From CAVPUA01 sp963708805 (GTDB lineage Bacteria > Actinomycetota > Actinomycetes > Mycobacteriales > Jatrophihabitantaceae), in NCBI GenBank assembly GCA_963708805.1, contig CAVPUA010000001.1, positions 787,892 through 851,891 on the forward strand: a DNA stretch of 64,000 bases, given 5' to 3'. Numbering within the stretch: the stretch's first letter is position 1; every line of letters starts with the position of its first letter. The position numbers were made by a program, and so were the translations under genes. The notes under the pieces were generated by a model, which was not told the origin of the DNA, did not search any database, and was given only the letters and a program-made list of their open reading frames with translations. Positions 28,384 to 38,149 of the stretch are shown here, piece by piece.

Positions 28384-29313
28384 TCCTCGGCGCGGTACTC
28401 GGGGTCGTGTTCGGCACCGGCCTGGTCGTCGTCCTGCGCGCCGCACCGCCGATGCGGCCGGTCCGCCTGGTCGACCGGATCGCTCCCTATCTCAGCGACG
28501 CTCCGTCGCCCTCGCGGCTGATCGGCCCTAGACGGCGAAGCGGCGCCGTTCGTCGTGCTCCGGCGTCTTGTCGGGCCGTTCGCGGTGGATGCGATCCGAT
28601 TGCTCGATCGAAGCGTCGGCGGCGCCGCCTCCGTCCGGCGGCGGCTGCGCGGATTGGCCAGCGACACCACCGTCGAGGAATTCCGCATCGAGCAGATCCT
28701 GTGGGCGACGTTCGGCCTCGTCGCGGGCGGGCTCGTCATGGCCGCCGGCACCGCCCTCCACGGGGACGTCCAACCCTTCCTTGTCGCCGTCGCGGCCCTC
28801 GGCGGACTGGTCACTGGAGTGCTCGGGCGGGACTGGTGGCTCGGGCGGCAACTGGCTCGCCGCGAGTCGGTGATGTTGGCCGAGCTTCCGGTCGTGGCCG
28901 ACCTGCTCGCGCTTGCGGTGATCGCCGGCGAGGCGCCGGGGGAGGCGCTGGCGCGGGTGGGTCGGCTCACGCGGGGCGAGCTGGCGCGTGACCTCGATGC
29001 CGCGATCGCTCGAACCCGGGCCGGCATGCCGATCACCAGGTCGCTGGGTGAACTCGCTGAAACCACGACGCTCGAGCCGTTCTCGCGCTTCCTGGTCGGA
29101 CTGGTCGTCGCGATCGAGCGGGGTACGCCGCTGGCCGACGTCGTGCGGTCTCAGGCCGTCGACGTCCGCGAGGCCGGCAAGCGTGCCCTGCTCGAGGCCG
29201 GCGGGCGCAAAGAGATCTCGATGATGGTGCCGGTCGTCTTCTTGATCCTGCCGATCACGGTGCTCTTCGCCCTCTACCCGGGCCTGCTGACTCTCGTCTC
29301 GATCACTCAATGA
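28380..29313 (+). CDS. tadC: TadC-like inner-membrane platform protein, frameshifted
   Basis: ATG overlaps the tadB stop. The first 48 residues (ILGAVLGVVFGTGLVVVLRAAPP, VDRIAPYLSD) read in one frame. A surplus base near 28530 shifts to the frame that continues RLLDRSVGGAASVRRRLRGL, then TVEEFRIEQILWATFGLVAGGLV and the T2SSF domain LPVVADLLALAVIAGEAPGEAL, ending with a membrane helix MMVPVVFLILPITVLFALYPG. About 310 aa. Second platform subunit of the Tad machine. Confidence 0.85.
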
Positions 29314-29333
29314 CACCGACAATCGGAGGACCA

Positions 29334-29546
29334 ATGCCCGCCCTTGACTTCGTCAGCGCCTGCGTTCGCGCGAACCTGGTTCGCGCTCGGGGCCGGGACC
29401 GAGACCGCGGCGACGTACCCGGCTGGGTGATGGTGACCGTGATGACGGCGATTCTGGTGGTCGCGATACTCGGCGTCTTCAAGTCTCAGATCACCTCGGC
29501 CGTCACCGACGCGCTCAACAGCGTGACTGGCAGTGCCGGCAACTAG
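29334..29546 (+). CDS. Flp/Tad-type pilin-like small membrane protein
   Basis: 70 aa. ATG 29334 is preferred over 29310 because CGGAGG lies 5 bp upstream. A charged stretch (RARGRDRDRGDVPGW) precedes one hydrophobic helix VMVTVMTAILVVAILGVF, then an amphipathic SAVTDALNSVTGSAGN end. Size, position after tadC and single helix fit an actinobacterial Flp-like pilin. The usual G/xxxxEY cleavage signature is not obvious, so processing is uncertain. The stop codon overlaps the TadE-like gene. Confidence 0.65.
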   Translation: MPALDFVSACVRANLVRARGRDRDRGDVPGWVMVTVMTAILVVAILGVFKSQITSAVTDALNSVTGSAGN

Positions 29547-29946
29547 TCCGCGGCGTCGGCGCGACGACGGGGCCGCCGTGGTCGAGTTCGTGATGGTCTC
29601 GGTACTTCTCGTCTTCCTGCTGTTCGCCGTCCTGCAGGTGGCCGCGCTGTTCTACGTGCGGACCATCATCGCGGCCAGTGCCGCCGACGGAGCGCGCTAC
29701 GCGGCGACGTCCGACGAACCGGTCCAGGTCGGTGGGCTACGTGCGTCGCAGCGGATCGCGTCTTCGCTGTCGGCTCAGGTCGCCAGCGGAGTGCCGTGCC
29801 GCGGAACAGCCGGTGAGGACGCAGCGAGCGGGCTCGACACGACGAGCGTTCATTGCGAAGGGACGATCAAGTCGATCTTCCTGCCCTTCGGGGCGCTGGT
29901 GCACGTCAGCGTTACGGCCCGGGCGCTCACCGAGTCGTCGCCGTGA
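29533..29946 (+). CDS. TadE-like minor pilin
   Basis: 137 aa. GTG start 14 bp inside the previous gene. The TadE hallmark DDGAAVVEFVMVSVLLVFLLFAVLQ contains the conserved Glu just before the membrane helix, followed by FYVRTIIAASAADGARYAA. The exported part has two cysteines. TadE-type pseudopilins are processed by a prepilin peptidase and sit in the pilus base. GTGA overlap with the next gene. Confidence 0.85.
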   Translation: MPATSPRRRRDDGAAVVEFVMVSVLLVFLLFAVLQVAALFYVRTIIAASAADGARYAATSDEPVQVGGLRASQRIASSLSAQVASGVPCRGTAGEDAASGLDTTSVHCEGTIKSIFLPFGALVHVSVTARALTESSP

Positions 29947-30401
29947 GGTCGGCCCGCGCGGTGCTGGCCGACGACCGTGGCAACGCCATCATCGAGTTCG
30001 TCTTCGTGGCAGTGATCGTCATGGTGCCGCTCGTCTACTTCGTGGTCTGTGTCGCCGACGTCCAGCGCAGCTCCATCGCGGTCGGCCAGGCGGCGCGCGA
30101 AGCCGGGCGTGCGTTCGCAACGGGAAGTTCGGCACCGGACGGCCTGCGCCGAGCCGAGGTCGCCGCGCGTCTGGCCCTCGACGACCAGGGTGTCGGCGGC
30201 GCGCCGGCGCTGAGCTTTCACACCCGTCCCGACTGCACGTCGCTGCCGGTCGCTCCGACCTTGACGCCGGGGGCCGAATACACCGTCTGCGTCACGCGAT
30301 CGGTCCAGATCCCCGGCGTCCCGACGGTTCTCTCCGGCCGCGGGGTCCGCACGGTCGGGCGCTACCTGCTGCATGTCGACGACTTCCGGTCGAGTCCGTG
30401 A
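29943..30401 (+). CDS. TadE/TadF-like minor pilin
   Basis: 152 aa. GTG overlaps the previous stop. DDRGNAIIEFVFVAVIVMVPLVYFVV is again the Glu-plus-helix TadE signature, with QAAREAGRAFATGS following. The exported domain holds paired cysteines (PDCTSLP, TVCVTRS) that may form a disulphide. Second TadE-like subunit of the locus, equivalent to TadF. GTGA overlap with the TadG-like gene. Confidence 0.85.
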   Translation: MRSARAVLADDRGNAIIEFVFVAVIVMVPLVYFVVCVADVQRSSIAVGQAAREAGRAFATGSSAPDGLRRAEVAARLALDDQGVGGAPALSFHTRPDCTSLPVAPTLTPGAEYTVCVTRSVQIPGVPTVLSGRGVRTVGRYLLHVDDFRSSP

Positions 30402-30814
30402 ACGACGAGGGCTCGACGATTCCGCTGATCCTGGGCTTCGTGCTGCTCGCGATGTTCGTCACGGCCGGCTCGGTCGGTGCCGGCGATGCCTTCGTCCAGC
30501 AGGGCAATCTGCAGAGCGTGTGCGACGGGGCGGCGGCGGACGCCGCTGCCAGCATCGACGCCAACGCTCAGCGCTCGAACGGCGACTCGTCGGCGCTTCG
30601 GCTCGGCGGGGTCCAGAGTTCGGTGCGGGCCTACCTCGCTCGCGAGCCTGACCGCGGCGACATCCGGGTGGCGTCCGCGCTCAGCGCCGACGCCGGCACC
30701 GTGTCATTGGCCTGCGAGCGCCGTTCGACGATCGCCTTCGGGGCGCTGTTCGGCTTCGGCGGCGGAATCGACCACCACGTGACGTCCACCGCGCGAGCGC
30801 CGGTCATCGATTGA
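30398..30814 (+). CDS. TadG-like (Rv3654c-type) pilus-locus protein
   Basis: 138 aa. GTG overlaps the preceding stop. NDEGSTIPLILGFVLLAMFVTAGSVGAGDAFVQQ is a single N-terminal helix of the TadG/Flp-associated kind, followed by NLQSVCDGAAADAAASID and a short exported domain with one further Cys in SLACERR. Homologous in position and style to the last gene of the mycobacterial Tad locus. It ends the operon; no clear terminator hairpin follows. Confidence 0.75.
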   Translation: MNDEGSTIPLILGFVLLAMFVTAGSVGAGDAFVQQGNLQSVCDGAAADAAASIDANAQRSNGDSSALRLGGVQSSVRAYLAREPDRGDIRVASALSADAGTVSLACERRSTIAFGALFGFGGGIDHHVTSTARAPVID

Positions 30815-30879
30815 ATCGATCGACGCACATGCTGAGGCGTCGCCCCGACCGCGGGTGCGTATGAGCGTCGCCGGGCCGC

Positions 30880-31842
30880 TCACGCGATGGTGATGGCGTC
30901 GAGCCGCTCGCGCAGGAAGTCTGCGGCGACCACCGGCTCGTAGTCGTTCGGGCGGCCGATCGGCGGCTGCAGTGACGTCACCACCGCGTCGTGGTCAGTC
31001 TCGTAGAAGTAGACGAGCGACACGAGGTCCTCATCCGGGGCCTCGGGCTGCGGAGGCAGCACGCGGTGCCGGTTCGACTTCCACCGGTCGCCCGACCAGC
31101 GCGCCAGCAGGTCGCCGGTGTTGATCGTGAACGCGCCGTCGACGTAGGGCGCGTCCTGCCAGTCGTCGTCCTCGGTCCAGACCTGCAGCCCGCCGCGACC
31201 CGGCTCGCGGTCCAAGATCGTCACGGTGCCGAAATCGGTGTGCGGACCGATCCGGAACTGCCCCGGCTCGGGCTCGCCGACCACCGCGACCGGCGGATAC
31301 CAGTTCACGTTCAGCGTGTACGTCGAATGCGACGTGTGCCGGGTGAAGAAATCGGGCTCGAGGCCCAGTGCGGCCGCGCAGATCACCAGTAGCTCGTCGG
31401 CGAGCGTCCGCATCTGGGCCAGGTAGGCCGTCATGGCCGACTGCAGGTCGACCTCGGCCGGCCAGACGTTGGGCTGGAACCAGAACTCGTCGATCGAGGC
31501 GTTCCCGGTGCGCTGGTCGGCGCCGACCGAGTACGACTCCTTCAGGTCCGGTGGCGTCTCGGTGCCTTCGGCGTACCCGTTCGCCTCGACGCCCGGCGGG
31601 AGCCAACCGCGGCCGCCCACCGTGACGGCGTAGCGCTGCTTGACGTCGGCCGGCTGCGCGAAGAAGGAACGGCAGGCCGAGCGGACCCCCGCCCGCAGTG
31701 CTGGGTCGACACCGTGGCCGGTGATCAGCATGAAGCCGACCCGTCGCAGCGCGTCGTCGACCTGCGACGCGACCAGTTGACGGCCGGCATCACCGCCGGA
31801 GAACCAGGGCGTCAGATCGATGACAGGAACCGCGTCAGCCAT
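30880..31842 (-). CDS. 2-oxoglutarate/Fe(II)-dependent oxygenase (isopenicillin N synthase family)
   Basis: Intact, 320 aa. The N-terminal DIOX_N domain opens VPVIDLTPWFSGGD and has RVGFMLITGHGVDPAL. The iron triad is visible as HTDFGTVTIL (His and Asp) and SNRHRV (distal His). The Arg-x-Ser pair that normally binds 2-oxoglutarate is only partly matched (RHRVLPP), as in several bacterial members. These enzymes hydroxylate or desaturate small molecules using O2 and usually 2-oxoglutarate. No pathway genes lie next to it. Cytoplasmic. Confidence 0.85.
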   Translation of the reverse strand: MADAVPVIDLTPWFSGGDAGRQLVASQVDDALRRVGFMLITGHGVDPALRAGVRSACRSFFAQPADVKQRYAVTVGGRGWLPPGVEANGYAEGTETPPDLKESYSVGADQRTGNASIDEFWFQPNVWPAEVDLQSAMTAYLAQMRTLADELLVICAAALGLEPDFFTRHTSHSTYTLNVNWYPPVAVVGEPEPGQFRIGPHTDFGTVTILDREPGRGGLQVWTEDDDWQDAPYVDGAFTINTGDLLARWSGDRWKSNRHRVLPPQPEAPDEDLVSLVYFYETDHDAVVTSLQPPIGRPNDYEPVVAADFLRERLDAITIA

Positions 31843-31863
31843 CCACGGATTCTAGAGCCGCCG

Positions 31864-32727
31864 TCAGGCCGCTGGGGCCGTCGTCGCCCACCGGATGCCG
31901 CGCACGATGGCCGCGCCACTGGCCCGGACGACGGTCGCCTCGGTCACCGGCAGGTAGGGCAACCGAAGCGGACGACGGGCCCACCGCGGCAGCAGACTCA
32001 CCGATGCGCCGGCGAGGGCGGCGTACGGCGCGCGGGCGATGAGTGGAAGCGGCGGGCGCAGCAGCATGAAACGCGCCGCCGAGCGGGCCTCGGGCGTTCC
32101 GTCGAGCTCGGGCCGGAAGTCTTCCAGCCGCGACCGCAGGGCGGCTTCGGTCGTCGGCGGATCGAGGACGCCGATCTTGCGAGCGACCAGCGACGTGTCG
32201 AGCACGTACGCGTCGCGCCCGTCTTGATCGAGGGGCGCCTGCCCGTATTTCTGGTACGCCGCGAGGAAGCTGTCGATCTCGGCCAGGTGCACCCACTCGA
32301 GCAGGTGCGGGTCGGAGGCGGCGTAGGGCCGACCGTCCGGGGCGGTTCCGGCGACCGTCGCGTGCACCGTCCGAATGCGCTTGATCGTCTTCTCGGCGTC
32401 CTCGGCCAGGCCGAATGTCGTCACGGCCAGGAAGTAGCTCGTGCGCTGCAAGCGTCCCCACGGATCGCCGCGAAATCCCGAATGACCGGCCACGCCGGCC
32501 ATCGCCAGCGGGTGCAGCGACTGCAGGAGCAACGCGCGAAGACCGCCGACGAACATGGACGCGTCGGCGTGCACCGTCCGGATGGGCCGATCGTCGGCGA
32601 ACCACCGCTCGCCGTCGACGCGATGGATCCGCTCGCGTCGGCGGGGACCCTCGGTGCCCGCGACCTTCTCGAACACGCTGGCGCCGATGCGACGGCGGAC
32701 GTCTAGGTGGCGCGCATCAAGGGACAC
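31864..32727 (-). CDS. MpaB-family oxygenase (DUF2236)
   Basis: 287 aa from a GTG at 32725-32727 with a GGAGAG site upstream. The open frame extends further into the prfB promoter, which is not credible. Family blocks: MFVGGLRALLLQSLHPLAMAG, FRGDPWGRLQRTSYFLAVTTFG, then LLEWVHLAEIDSFLAAYQKYG with the His-rich helix of the latex-clearing/MpaB fold. Members bind haem b and include MpaB of mycophenolic acid synthesis and rubber oxygenases; most actinobacterial copies are uncharacterised. Divergent from prfB. Confidence 0.85.
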   Translation of the reverse strand: MSLDARHLDVRRRIGASVFEKVAGTEGPRRRERIHRVDGERWFADDRPIRTVHADASMFVGGLRALLLQSLHPLAMAGVAGHSGFRGDPWGRLQRTSYFLAVTTFGLAEDAEKTIKRIRTVHATVAGTAPDGRPYAASDPHLLEWVHLAEIDSFLAAYQKYGQAPLDQDGRDAYVLDTSLVARKIGVLDPPTTEAALRSRLEDFRPELDGTPEARSAARFMLLRPPLPLIARAPYAALAGASVSLLPRWARRPLRLPYLPVTEATVVRASGAAIVRGIRWATTAPAA

Positions 32728-32779
32728 CTCTCCATCATGCGCCGCGATCGTCGGCGAAGCTCGCGTAACCTGAGGCCTC

Positions 32780-33873
32780 GTGACCGACGTCCCTACTGAA
32801 CTGCGCGAACTCTCCGCCACTCTCACCAGCATCGAGAAGGTGGTGGACGTCGAGCAACTGCGCAAGGACGCGGCCGAACTGGAGGCCGCAAGCGTCCGAG
32901 CCGAGCCTGTGGGACGACCCCGACAACGCCCAGCGCGTCACCAGCAAGCTCTCGAACGTCCAGAACGACATCCGGCGTGTCGAGTCGCTGCGTTCGCGCG
33001 TGGACGACGCGGCCACGCTGTGGGAGCTGGCCGAGGGCGAGGACGATCGCCGACTCGCGCACCGAGGTCGAGAACGAGCTGATCGGCCTGCGTAAGAGCA
33101 TCGACGAGCTCGAGGTCCGCACCCTGCTCAGCGGTCCGTACGACGGCCGCGACGCCCTGGTCACGATCCGCTCCGAGGCCGGGGGAGTCGACGCCGCCGA
33201 CTTCGCCGAGATGCTCATGCGGATGTACCTGCGCTGGGCCGAGCGCCACAACTACTCCTTCGACGTCCTGGACACGTCCTACGCCGAGGAGGCCGGCATC
33301 AAGTCGGCCACATTCCAGGTCCACGCTCCCTACGCCTACGGCACGTTGAGCGTCGAGCAGGGCACGCACCGGCTCGTCCGGATCAGTCCGTTCGACAACC
33401 AGGGCCGCCGGCAGACGAGCTTCGCCGGCGTCGAGGTGCTGCCGGTGGTCGAGCAGTCCGATCACGTCGACATCCCCGACGACGACATCCGCGTCGACGT
33501 CTACCGCAGCAGTGGGCCCGGCGGTCAGGGCGTCAACACGACCGACTCGGCGGTGCGCATCACCCACCTGCCGACCGGCATCGTCGTCAGCTGCCAGAAC
33601 GAGCGCAGCCAGATCCAGAACCGGGCGTCGGCCATGGCCGTGCTGCAGGCCAAGCTGCTCGAGCGCCGTCGTCAGGAGGAGCAGGCGACCATGGACGCGT
33701 TGAAGGACAGCGGCAACAGCTGGGGCAACCAGATGCGCAGCTACGTCCTGCACCCGTATCAGATGGTCAAGGACCTTCGCACCGAGTACGAGGTCGGCAA
33801 CCCGCAGGCCGTGCTAGACGGCGACATCGACGACTTCATCGAGGCCGGCATCCGCTGGCGCCGCAGCCAGTAG
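32780..33873 (+). CDS. prfB: Peptide chain release factor 2, two frameshifts
   Basis: GTG start; opens TDVPTELRELSATLTSIEKV. RF2 marks are the SPF tripeptide in RLVRISPFDNQGRRQTSFA and the GGQ loop in SSGPGGQGVNTTDSAVRITH, which triggers hydrolysis of peptidyl-tRNA at UGA and UAA. Surplus bases near 32892 and 33050 break the frame; repaired, residues read SEPSLWDDPDNAQRVTSKL and GEDDADSRTEVENELI. The classic prfB programmed site (CUUUGA near codon 26) is absent, so these are not autoregulatory. About 364 aa. The cell needs this gene, which is the best argument that the breaks are sequencing errors. Confidence 0.92.
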
Positions 33874-35375
33874 CCGCGTCCGGAACCCGCTGGCAACCAT
33901 CAGCGCGACGACGATGATCAGTGATGTACCAGCCACGGGTACCAGCCCAGCGGCGGCGACCATTGCGGATTCGAGAAGAACCACTGCGCGTCCGGATGTT
34001 CCGACCGCGTACCGACGGCTGTTGTCGTACCAACCGCCGAACTGACAGGCGGCGACCAGCGCGGCGATCGCCGGCGTCGCCACTGACACCGACCGCGGTC
34101 CGAGCCGGTGCCGGTTGACGGTCACGATGTGGCCGGCGAGCAGGGCGAGCATCACCGTGATCGGGAGCAGGTGACGAGCCTGGGCGCCGAAGCCGCTGCC
34201 GGCGGTGAGCAGAGCGTTGAGCCCCCACACGATCGAGACGACGCCCACCATGACGACGGCGAGCACGACCCGCTGGCGCCGCGTGCCGACGATGAGGGCG
34301 GTCACGCAGAGCAGCAGCACGAGCAACTCCCACAGATGGACGAAGCCACGGCGACATCGGGGTATCGAGCCAGCCGAAGTTGCCCACTTGGCTGTCGGTC
34401 AGCGGCAGGATCTGGCGGGCCGCGTAATGGATCGAGTTGTGCAACCGGTCGGAGTCGACCCGAAGGTGCGAGCCGTACATTGCCTCCCAGATGCGGTTGA
34501 CGGCGATGGCGGCGGCGATCACCACCGCGCTGCTCACCCCGGCCCACCGGTGGGGCGCGAGCCAACGGAAGGTCTCGCGCCAGCCACGCAGGCCGACCAG
34601 GACGACCAGATCGAGCACCACCCAGATCGGGCCGGTACTTCGGCTCAGCGCGAGCGCGGCGCCCGCCCCCGCCGTGGCGACCCAGATCCACGGTCGGGGG
34701 TCGGGCTCGCGAGACAGCCGCAGCACGGCACAGGCGAACGCGACACCGCTGGCGATCTCGAGACCACTCGGATTGATGATCGAACCCACGAACACGACCA
34801 TCGGGGTGATGGCGAGCAGCGGCCCGGTCAGCGAGACGGAGTCCGATCGCCACGCCAGGGCGATGCCCAGCGCCAGAAACACCCAACAGACCAGAGCCGA
34901 CGCCAACCGTCCTAGGTGGTCGGCCAGATACGGCCCGTGGACGAAGGAGATAACCCAACCCGGCAGGAAGTAGGCCAAGGGCTGATAGTTGCCGACCGGG
35001 TTGCGCACCACGGTCTTCGGTGTCAACCGTGCCTTGGTGGGCCTGACAGGCCGCGCTGAGGGCGGGATGGCCGGCCTCGCACGTCGCCGTCCCGCTGAGC
35101 CGGCCGGGCGGCACGATGACCGAGCGGGTCGCGTCGTTCACCCAATCCAGCGAGACCTGATCGGGGACGCTGGCGGCCTTCTCGGACGGGTACGGGTCGA
35201 GCGGCCCGACCAGCTTGCCCTGGCCGATGCCGATCGCCCGGACGTAGTGAGCCGGTTCGTCCGCGCCCGCGAAGGGCGGATTCGTCCAGACCCAGACCAC
35301 CAGCAGGACGGCGTAGGCGGCGCAGACGAGCAACGGACCCGATCGCAGACGATGGGTCCACCGGCTGTTCCGCAC
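33814..35375 (-). CDS. DUF2142 multi-pass membrane protein, two frameshifts
   Basis: GTG start at 35375. A first membrane helix (LLVCAAYAVLLVVWVW) leads into TNPPFAGADEPAHYVRA, the DUF2142 signature, then a loop with paired cysteines. Breaks near 35024 and 34340 divide it into three parts; the middle part has NPVGNYQPLAYFLPGWV and many helices, the last part FGAQARHLLPITVMLALLAG and a final helix. About 520 aa. The topology recalls glycosyltransferases of the GT-C/PMT type, and DUF2142 proteins are thought to act in cell-surface polysaccharide or teichoic acid assembly. The 3' end overlaps prfB by 60 bp antisense. Confidence 0.75.
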
Positions 35376-35428
35376 AGCGCCGATTATGCGTTACGAATCG
35401 GTGCAATACCTCCACGCCGGGCCGTTCT

Positions 35429-36250
35429 TCAGCGCATCAGCAGGAACTCGAGACGCCGGGTGGTCACCCACACACCGACCGCGGCCATGACGACGAAATA
35501 GCTGAGATGCCCGGCCAGGCTCCAGTCGAGCACCCCGGCGTTGAGCGCGCGCAACGCGGCGATTCCGTGCTGCAGCGGAAGGCACTCGACGATGATCCGC
35601 AACCAGGTCGGGTAGACCGAGAGCCCGTAGAACGTGCCGCTGAACAGGAACATCGGCAGGACGGCCAGGGTCACGAGCTCGAGATCCTGCCAGCCGCGCA
35701 TGAAGGTCGTGGCCGCCATGCCGATCGCGCCGAACGCGAACGAGATCAGCAGCGCCGCCGGCAGGATCAGCAGGGCCCACCACGACGCGCACAACCCGAG
35801 GGCCGCCATCACCGTCAAGAAGCCCGCGGCATACAAGCCCCCGCGGAACAGCGCCCAGCCGATCTCGCCGATGGCGATGTCGAGTGGCCCGAGGGACGTG
35901 GCCAGCATGCCGTCGTACAGCCGCGCGTACTTGAGCTTGAAGAACACGTTCATCGTCGAGTCGTAGACCGCGCCGTTCATCGCCGACGACGCGAGGAGGG
36001 CCGGCGCGATGAAAGCCTGATAGCTGAGCACGTGGCCGCCCGGTCCCGTGACGACGCCGACCAGACTGCGCAGACCCGTGCCGAGCGAGAGCAGATAGAA
36101 CAGCGGCTCGAAGAAGCCGGAGAAGATCACCACCCAGCCGTGCCGGTAGACCCGGAAGGACCGCTCGAGGATGACGTGGCTGCGCCGGGCATAGATTCTC
36201 GGCGGCAGGATGCGCAGCGCGCTGCTCGCGCGCAGCTCGGTCGAGCTCAT
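35429..36250 (-). CDS. ABC-2 type exporter permease
   Basis: 273 aa, ATG overlapping the upstream permease stop. Six membrane segments, starting with WVVIFSGFFEPLFYLLSLGTGL and ending with LSYFVVMAAVGVWV. The conserved ABC-2 block LPMFLFSGTFYGLSVYPTWLRIIVECLPLQHGI is present. Together with the next permease and ATPase it forms a DrrA/DrrB-like exporter, moving a lipid, polysaccharide or drug outward. Last gene of the three-gene minus-strand operon. Confidence 0.85.
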   Translation of the reverse strand: MSSTELRASSALRILPPRIYARRSHVILERSFRVYRHGWVVIFSGFFEPLFYLLSLGTGLRSLVGVVTGPGGHVLSYQAFIAPALLASSAMNGAVYDSTMNVFFKLKYARLYDGMLATSLGPLDIAIGEIGWALFRGGLYAAGFLTVMAALGLCASWWALLILPAALLISFAFGAIGMAATTFMRGWQDLELVTLAVLPMFLFSGTFYGLSVYPTWLRIIVECLPLQHGIAALRALNAGVLDWSLAGHLSYFVVMAAVGVWVTTRRLEFLLMR

Positions 36251-37053
36251 GCGGTCAACCTCACCCGGAAGCGCCAGGCCGTCAGCGCCGTGCCGATCGC
36301 CAGCCACACCAGCAGAAATGCGAGATGACCGAGCACCGTCGAGGCCGGCAGGCCGCCGATCGCGGCGTCACGGCTGAGCTCGGTTCCGTGCCACAGCGGC
36401 GAGACGTGCGCGAGCGCGCGGGCCCAACCGGGCAGCTGCGAGATCGGGTAGAACGTCCCCGAGAACAGGAACATGGGCGTCACCAGGAACCGGTTGATCA
36501 TCGAGAACGCGCCGCCGTCGGACTGGACGCTGGCCGAAATCGCGGCGATGGTCGAGGCGAACGCGACCGCGGTGAGCGTCGCCACCGGCACCGCGAAGAT
36601 GACCTGCCACCGGCGGCAGGCACCGAAGCAGACCATCACGACCAGATAGACGACCGAGCTGGCGAAGACACGCATCGAGATCCACAACAGCTGGGTGATG
36701 GCGATCTGGCGAGTGGTCAACGGGGTGGCGGCCATGCCGTGATAGATCCGCAGCCACTTGAAGCCCGCGACGACCGGGTAGGTGGCGTCGCCCGTCGCGC
36801 TCTGCAGGGCCGCGGCGGTCAAGAAGGCCGGCGCGACGAAGACGAGATAGGGCACGCCGAGTTGGTCGGTGTGCTCGTTGACGACGGTGCCCAGCCCGAT
36901 GCCCAGCGACAGCAGATACAGCAACGGCGTGATCAGGCTGCCGGTGACGATCGTCTTGACGGCTCGGCGGCTGGAGAGCAACTGGTACTCGATGAGCGGC
37001 CACACCGACGCGCGGGCGCGCGTGGATGGATGAGCGTCGCGCATGAGGCTCAT
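36247..37053 (-). CDS. ABC-2 type exporter permease
   Basis: 268 aa, ATG within the stop of the ATPase gene (TGATG). Helices include IVTGSLITPLLYLLSLGIGL and VPYLVFVAPAFLTAAALQSA; the ABC-2 block is TPMFLFSGTFYPISQLPGWARALAHVSPLWHG. It is clearly paralogous to the following permease, which suggests a heterodimeric channel. No glycosyltransferase or O-antigen gene lies alongside except the DUF2142 protein, so the cargo is open. Confidence 0.85.
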   Translation of the reverse strand: MSLMRDAHPSTRARASVWPLIEYQLLSSRRAVKTIVTGSLITPLLYLLSLGIGLGTVVNEHTDQLGVPYLVFVAPAFLTAAALQSATGDATYPVVAGFKWLRIYHGMAATPLTTRQIAITQLLWISMRVFASSVVYLVVMVCFGACRRWQVIFAVPVATLTAVAFASTIAAISASVQSDGGAFSMINRFLVTPMFLFSGTFYPISQLPGWARALAHVSPLWHGTELSRDAAIGGLPASTVLGHLAFLLVWLAIGTALTAWRFRVRLTA

Positions 37054-38047
37054 CAGTCCACCAGGCTCCGGCCGGTGAGCCGCAGGAAGACGTCCTCGAG
37101 CGTGCTTCGCCGCACCAGACTCGAGACCGGCGACAGCCCGCTCGTCATGCGCCCGAACGAGTGCGGCCTCACCGTCGTCGACGTAGAGCAGTACACGGTC
37201 CGGGAGTACCTCGACGCGGGCGTGATCGCCGAACAGCGGGACGAGCACACCCGCCGCCGCCTCGTTCGCGGACGGGGCGAAGCGCAGCTCGGCCACCTCG
37301 CGCGAGGAGTGGGCGGCGATCAGGGCCGTGGGCGAGCCCTCGGCGACGATGCGGCCCCCGTCCATGACGACGAGGCGGTCGCAGAGCTGCTCGGCCTCGT
37401 CCATGTAGTGGGTCGTGAGGACGAGGGTCACCCCGTCCTGTTTGAGACGGTAGAGGCGGTCCCACAAGACGTGGCGGGCCTGAGGATCGAGGCCGGTCGT
37501 GGGCTCGTCCAGCAGGAGCAGCTCGGGGTCGTTGATCAGCGACCGGGCGATCGTCAGCCGGCGCTTCATGCCGCCCGACAACGGCTCGACCTTGGCCTTG
37601 GCCCGTTCGGTCAACTGCGCGAACTCCAACAACTCGACGATCTTGGGCTTCAGCGCGGCTCGGCTCAACCCGAAGTAGCGGCCGTAGATGTAGAGGTTCT
37701 CGCGCACGCTCAGCTCGAGATCGAGGTTGTCCTGTTGGGGGACGACGCCGAGCCGGGCGCGGATCTGCGGGCCGTGCATTGCCGGGTCCAGGCCGAGGAT
37801 GCGCAACTCACCGGACGTAACGGGCGCCACGCACGCGATCATGCGCATCGTCGAACTCTTGCCGGCGCCGTTGGGTCCCAGAAATCCGAACGCCTCACCG
37901 CGCTCGACCGTGACGTCGATCCCATCGACGGCGGTGAACTCGCCGAAGCGTTTGGTGAGTTTGCGGGCCGTGACGAGGGCGGTGGCCGAGGCGGCTCGAA
38001 CCCAGTTGCGCGGCTGGATTCGTCAGGATTTCGGGCACATCGGCCAC
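37053..38047 (-). CDS. ABC-2 exporter ATPase (DrrA/CcmA-like), frameshifted
   Basis: Probable GTG start at 38045-38047 (or 38036-38038). After VPEILTNPAAQLGSSRL the frame breaks near 38000; then VTARKLTKRFGEFTAVDGIDV leads to Walker A GPNGAGKSS, Q-loop VVPQQDNLDLELSVREN, signature LSGGMKRR, Walker B LLLLDEPTTGLD and switch His in TTHYMDEAEQLCD. A second break near 37180 separates the C-terminal regulatory part, which ends RRSTLEDVFLRLTGRSL as in DrrA-type ATPases. About 330 aa repaired. Energises the two permeases downstream. Confidence 0.85.
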
Positions 38048-38149
38048 GCTAGCAACCAAGCCCAGCGCTTTCCCGGTTTGCGCACAGCTTCGACGCGCGG
38101 AGGGCCGAGCGGGAGGTTGGAAGGTAACTGTTGGGTAAACTCGCGTCCC

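Noticed and set aside
32880..33060. Programmed frameshift in prfB
   Set aside because: Wrong position, no CUUUGA, and two breaks rather than one.
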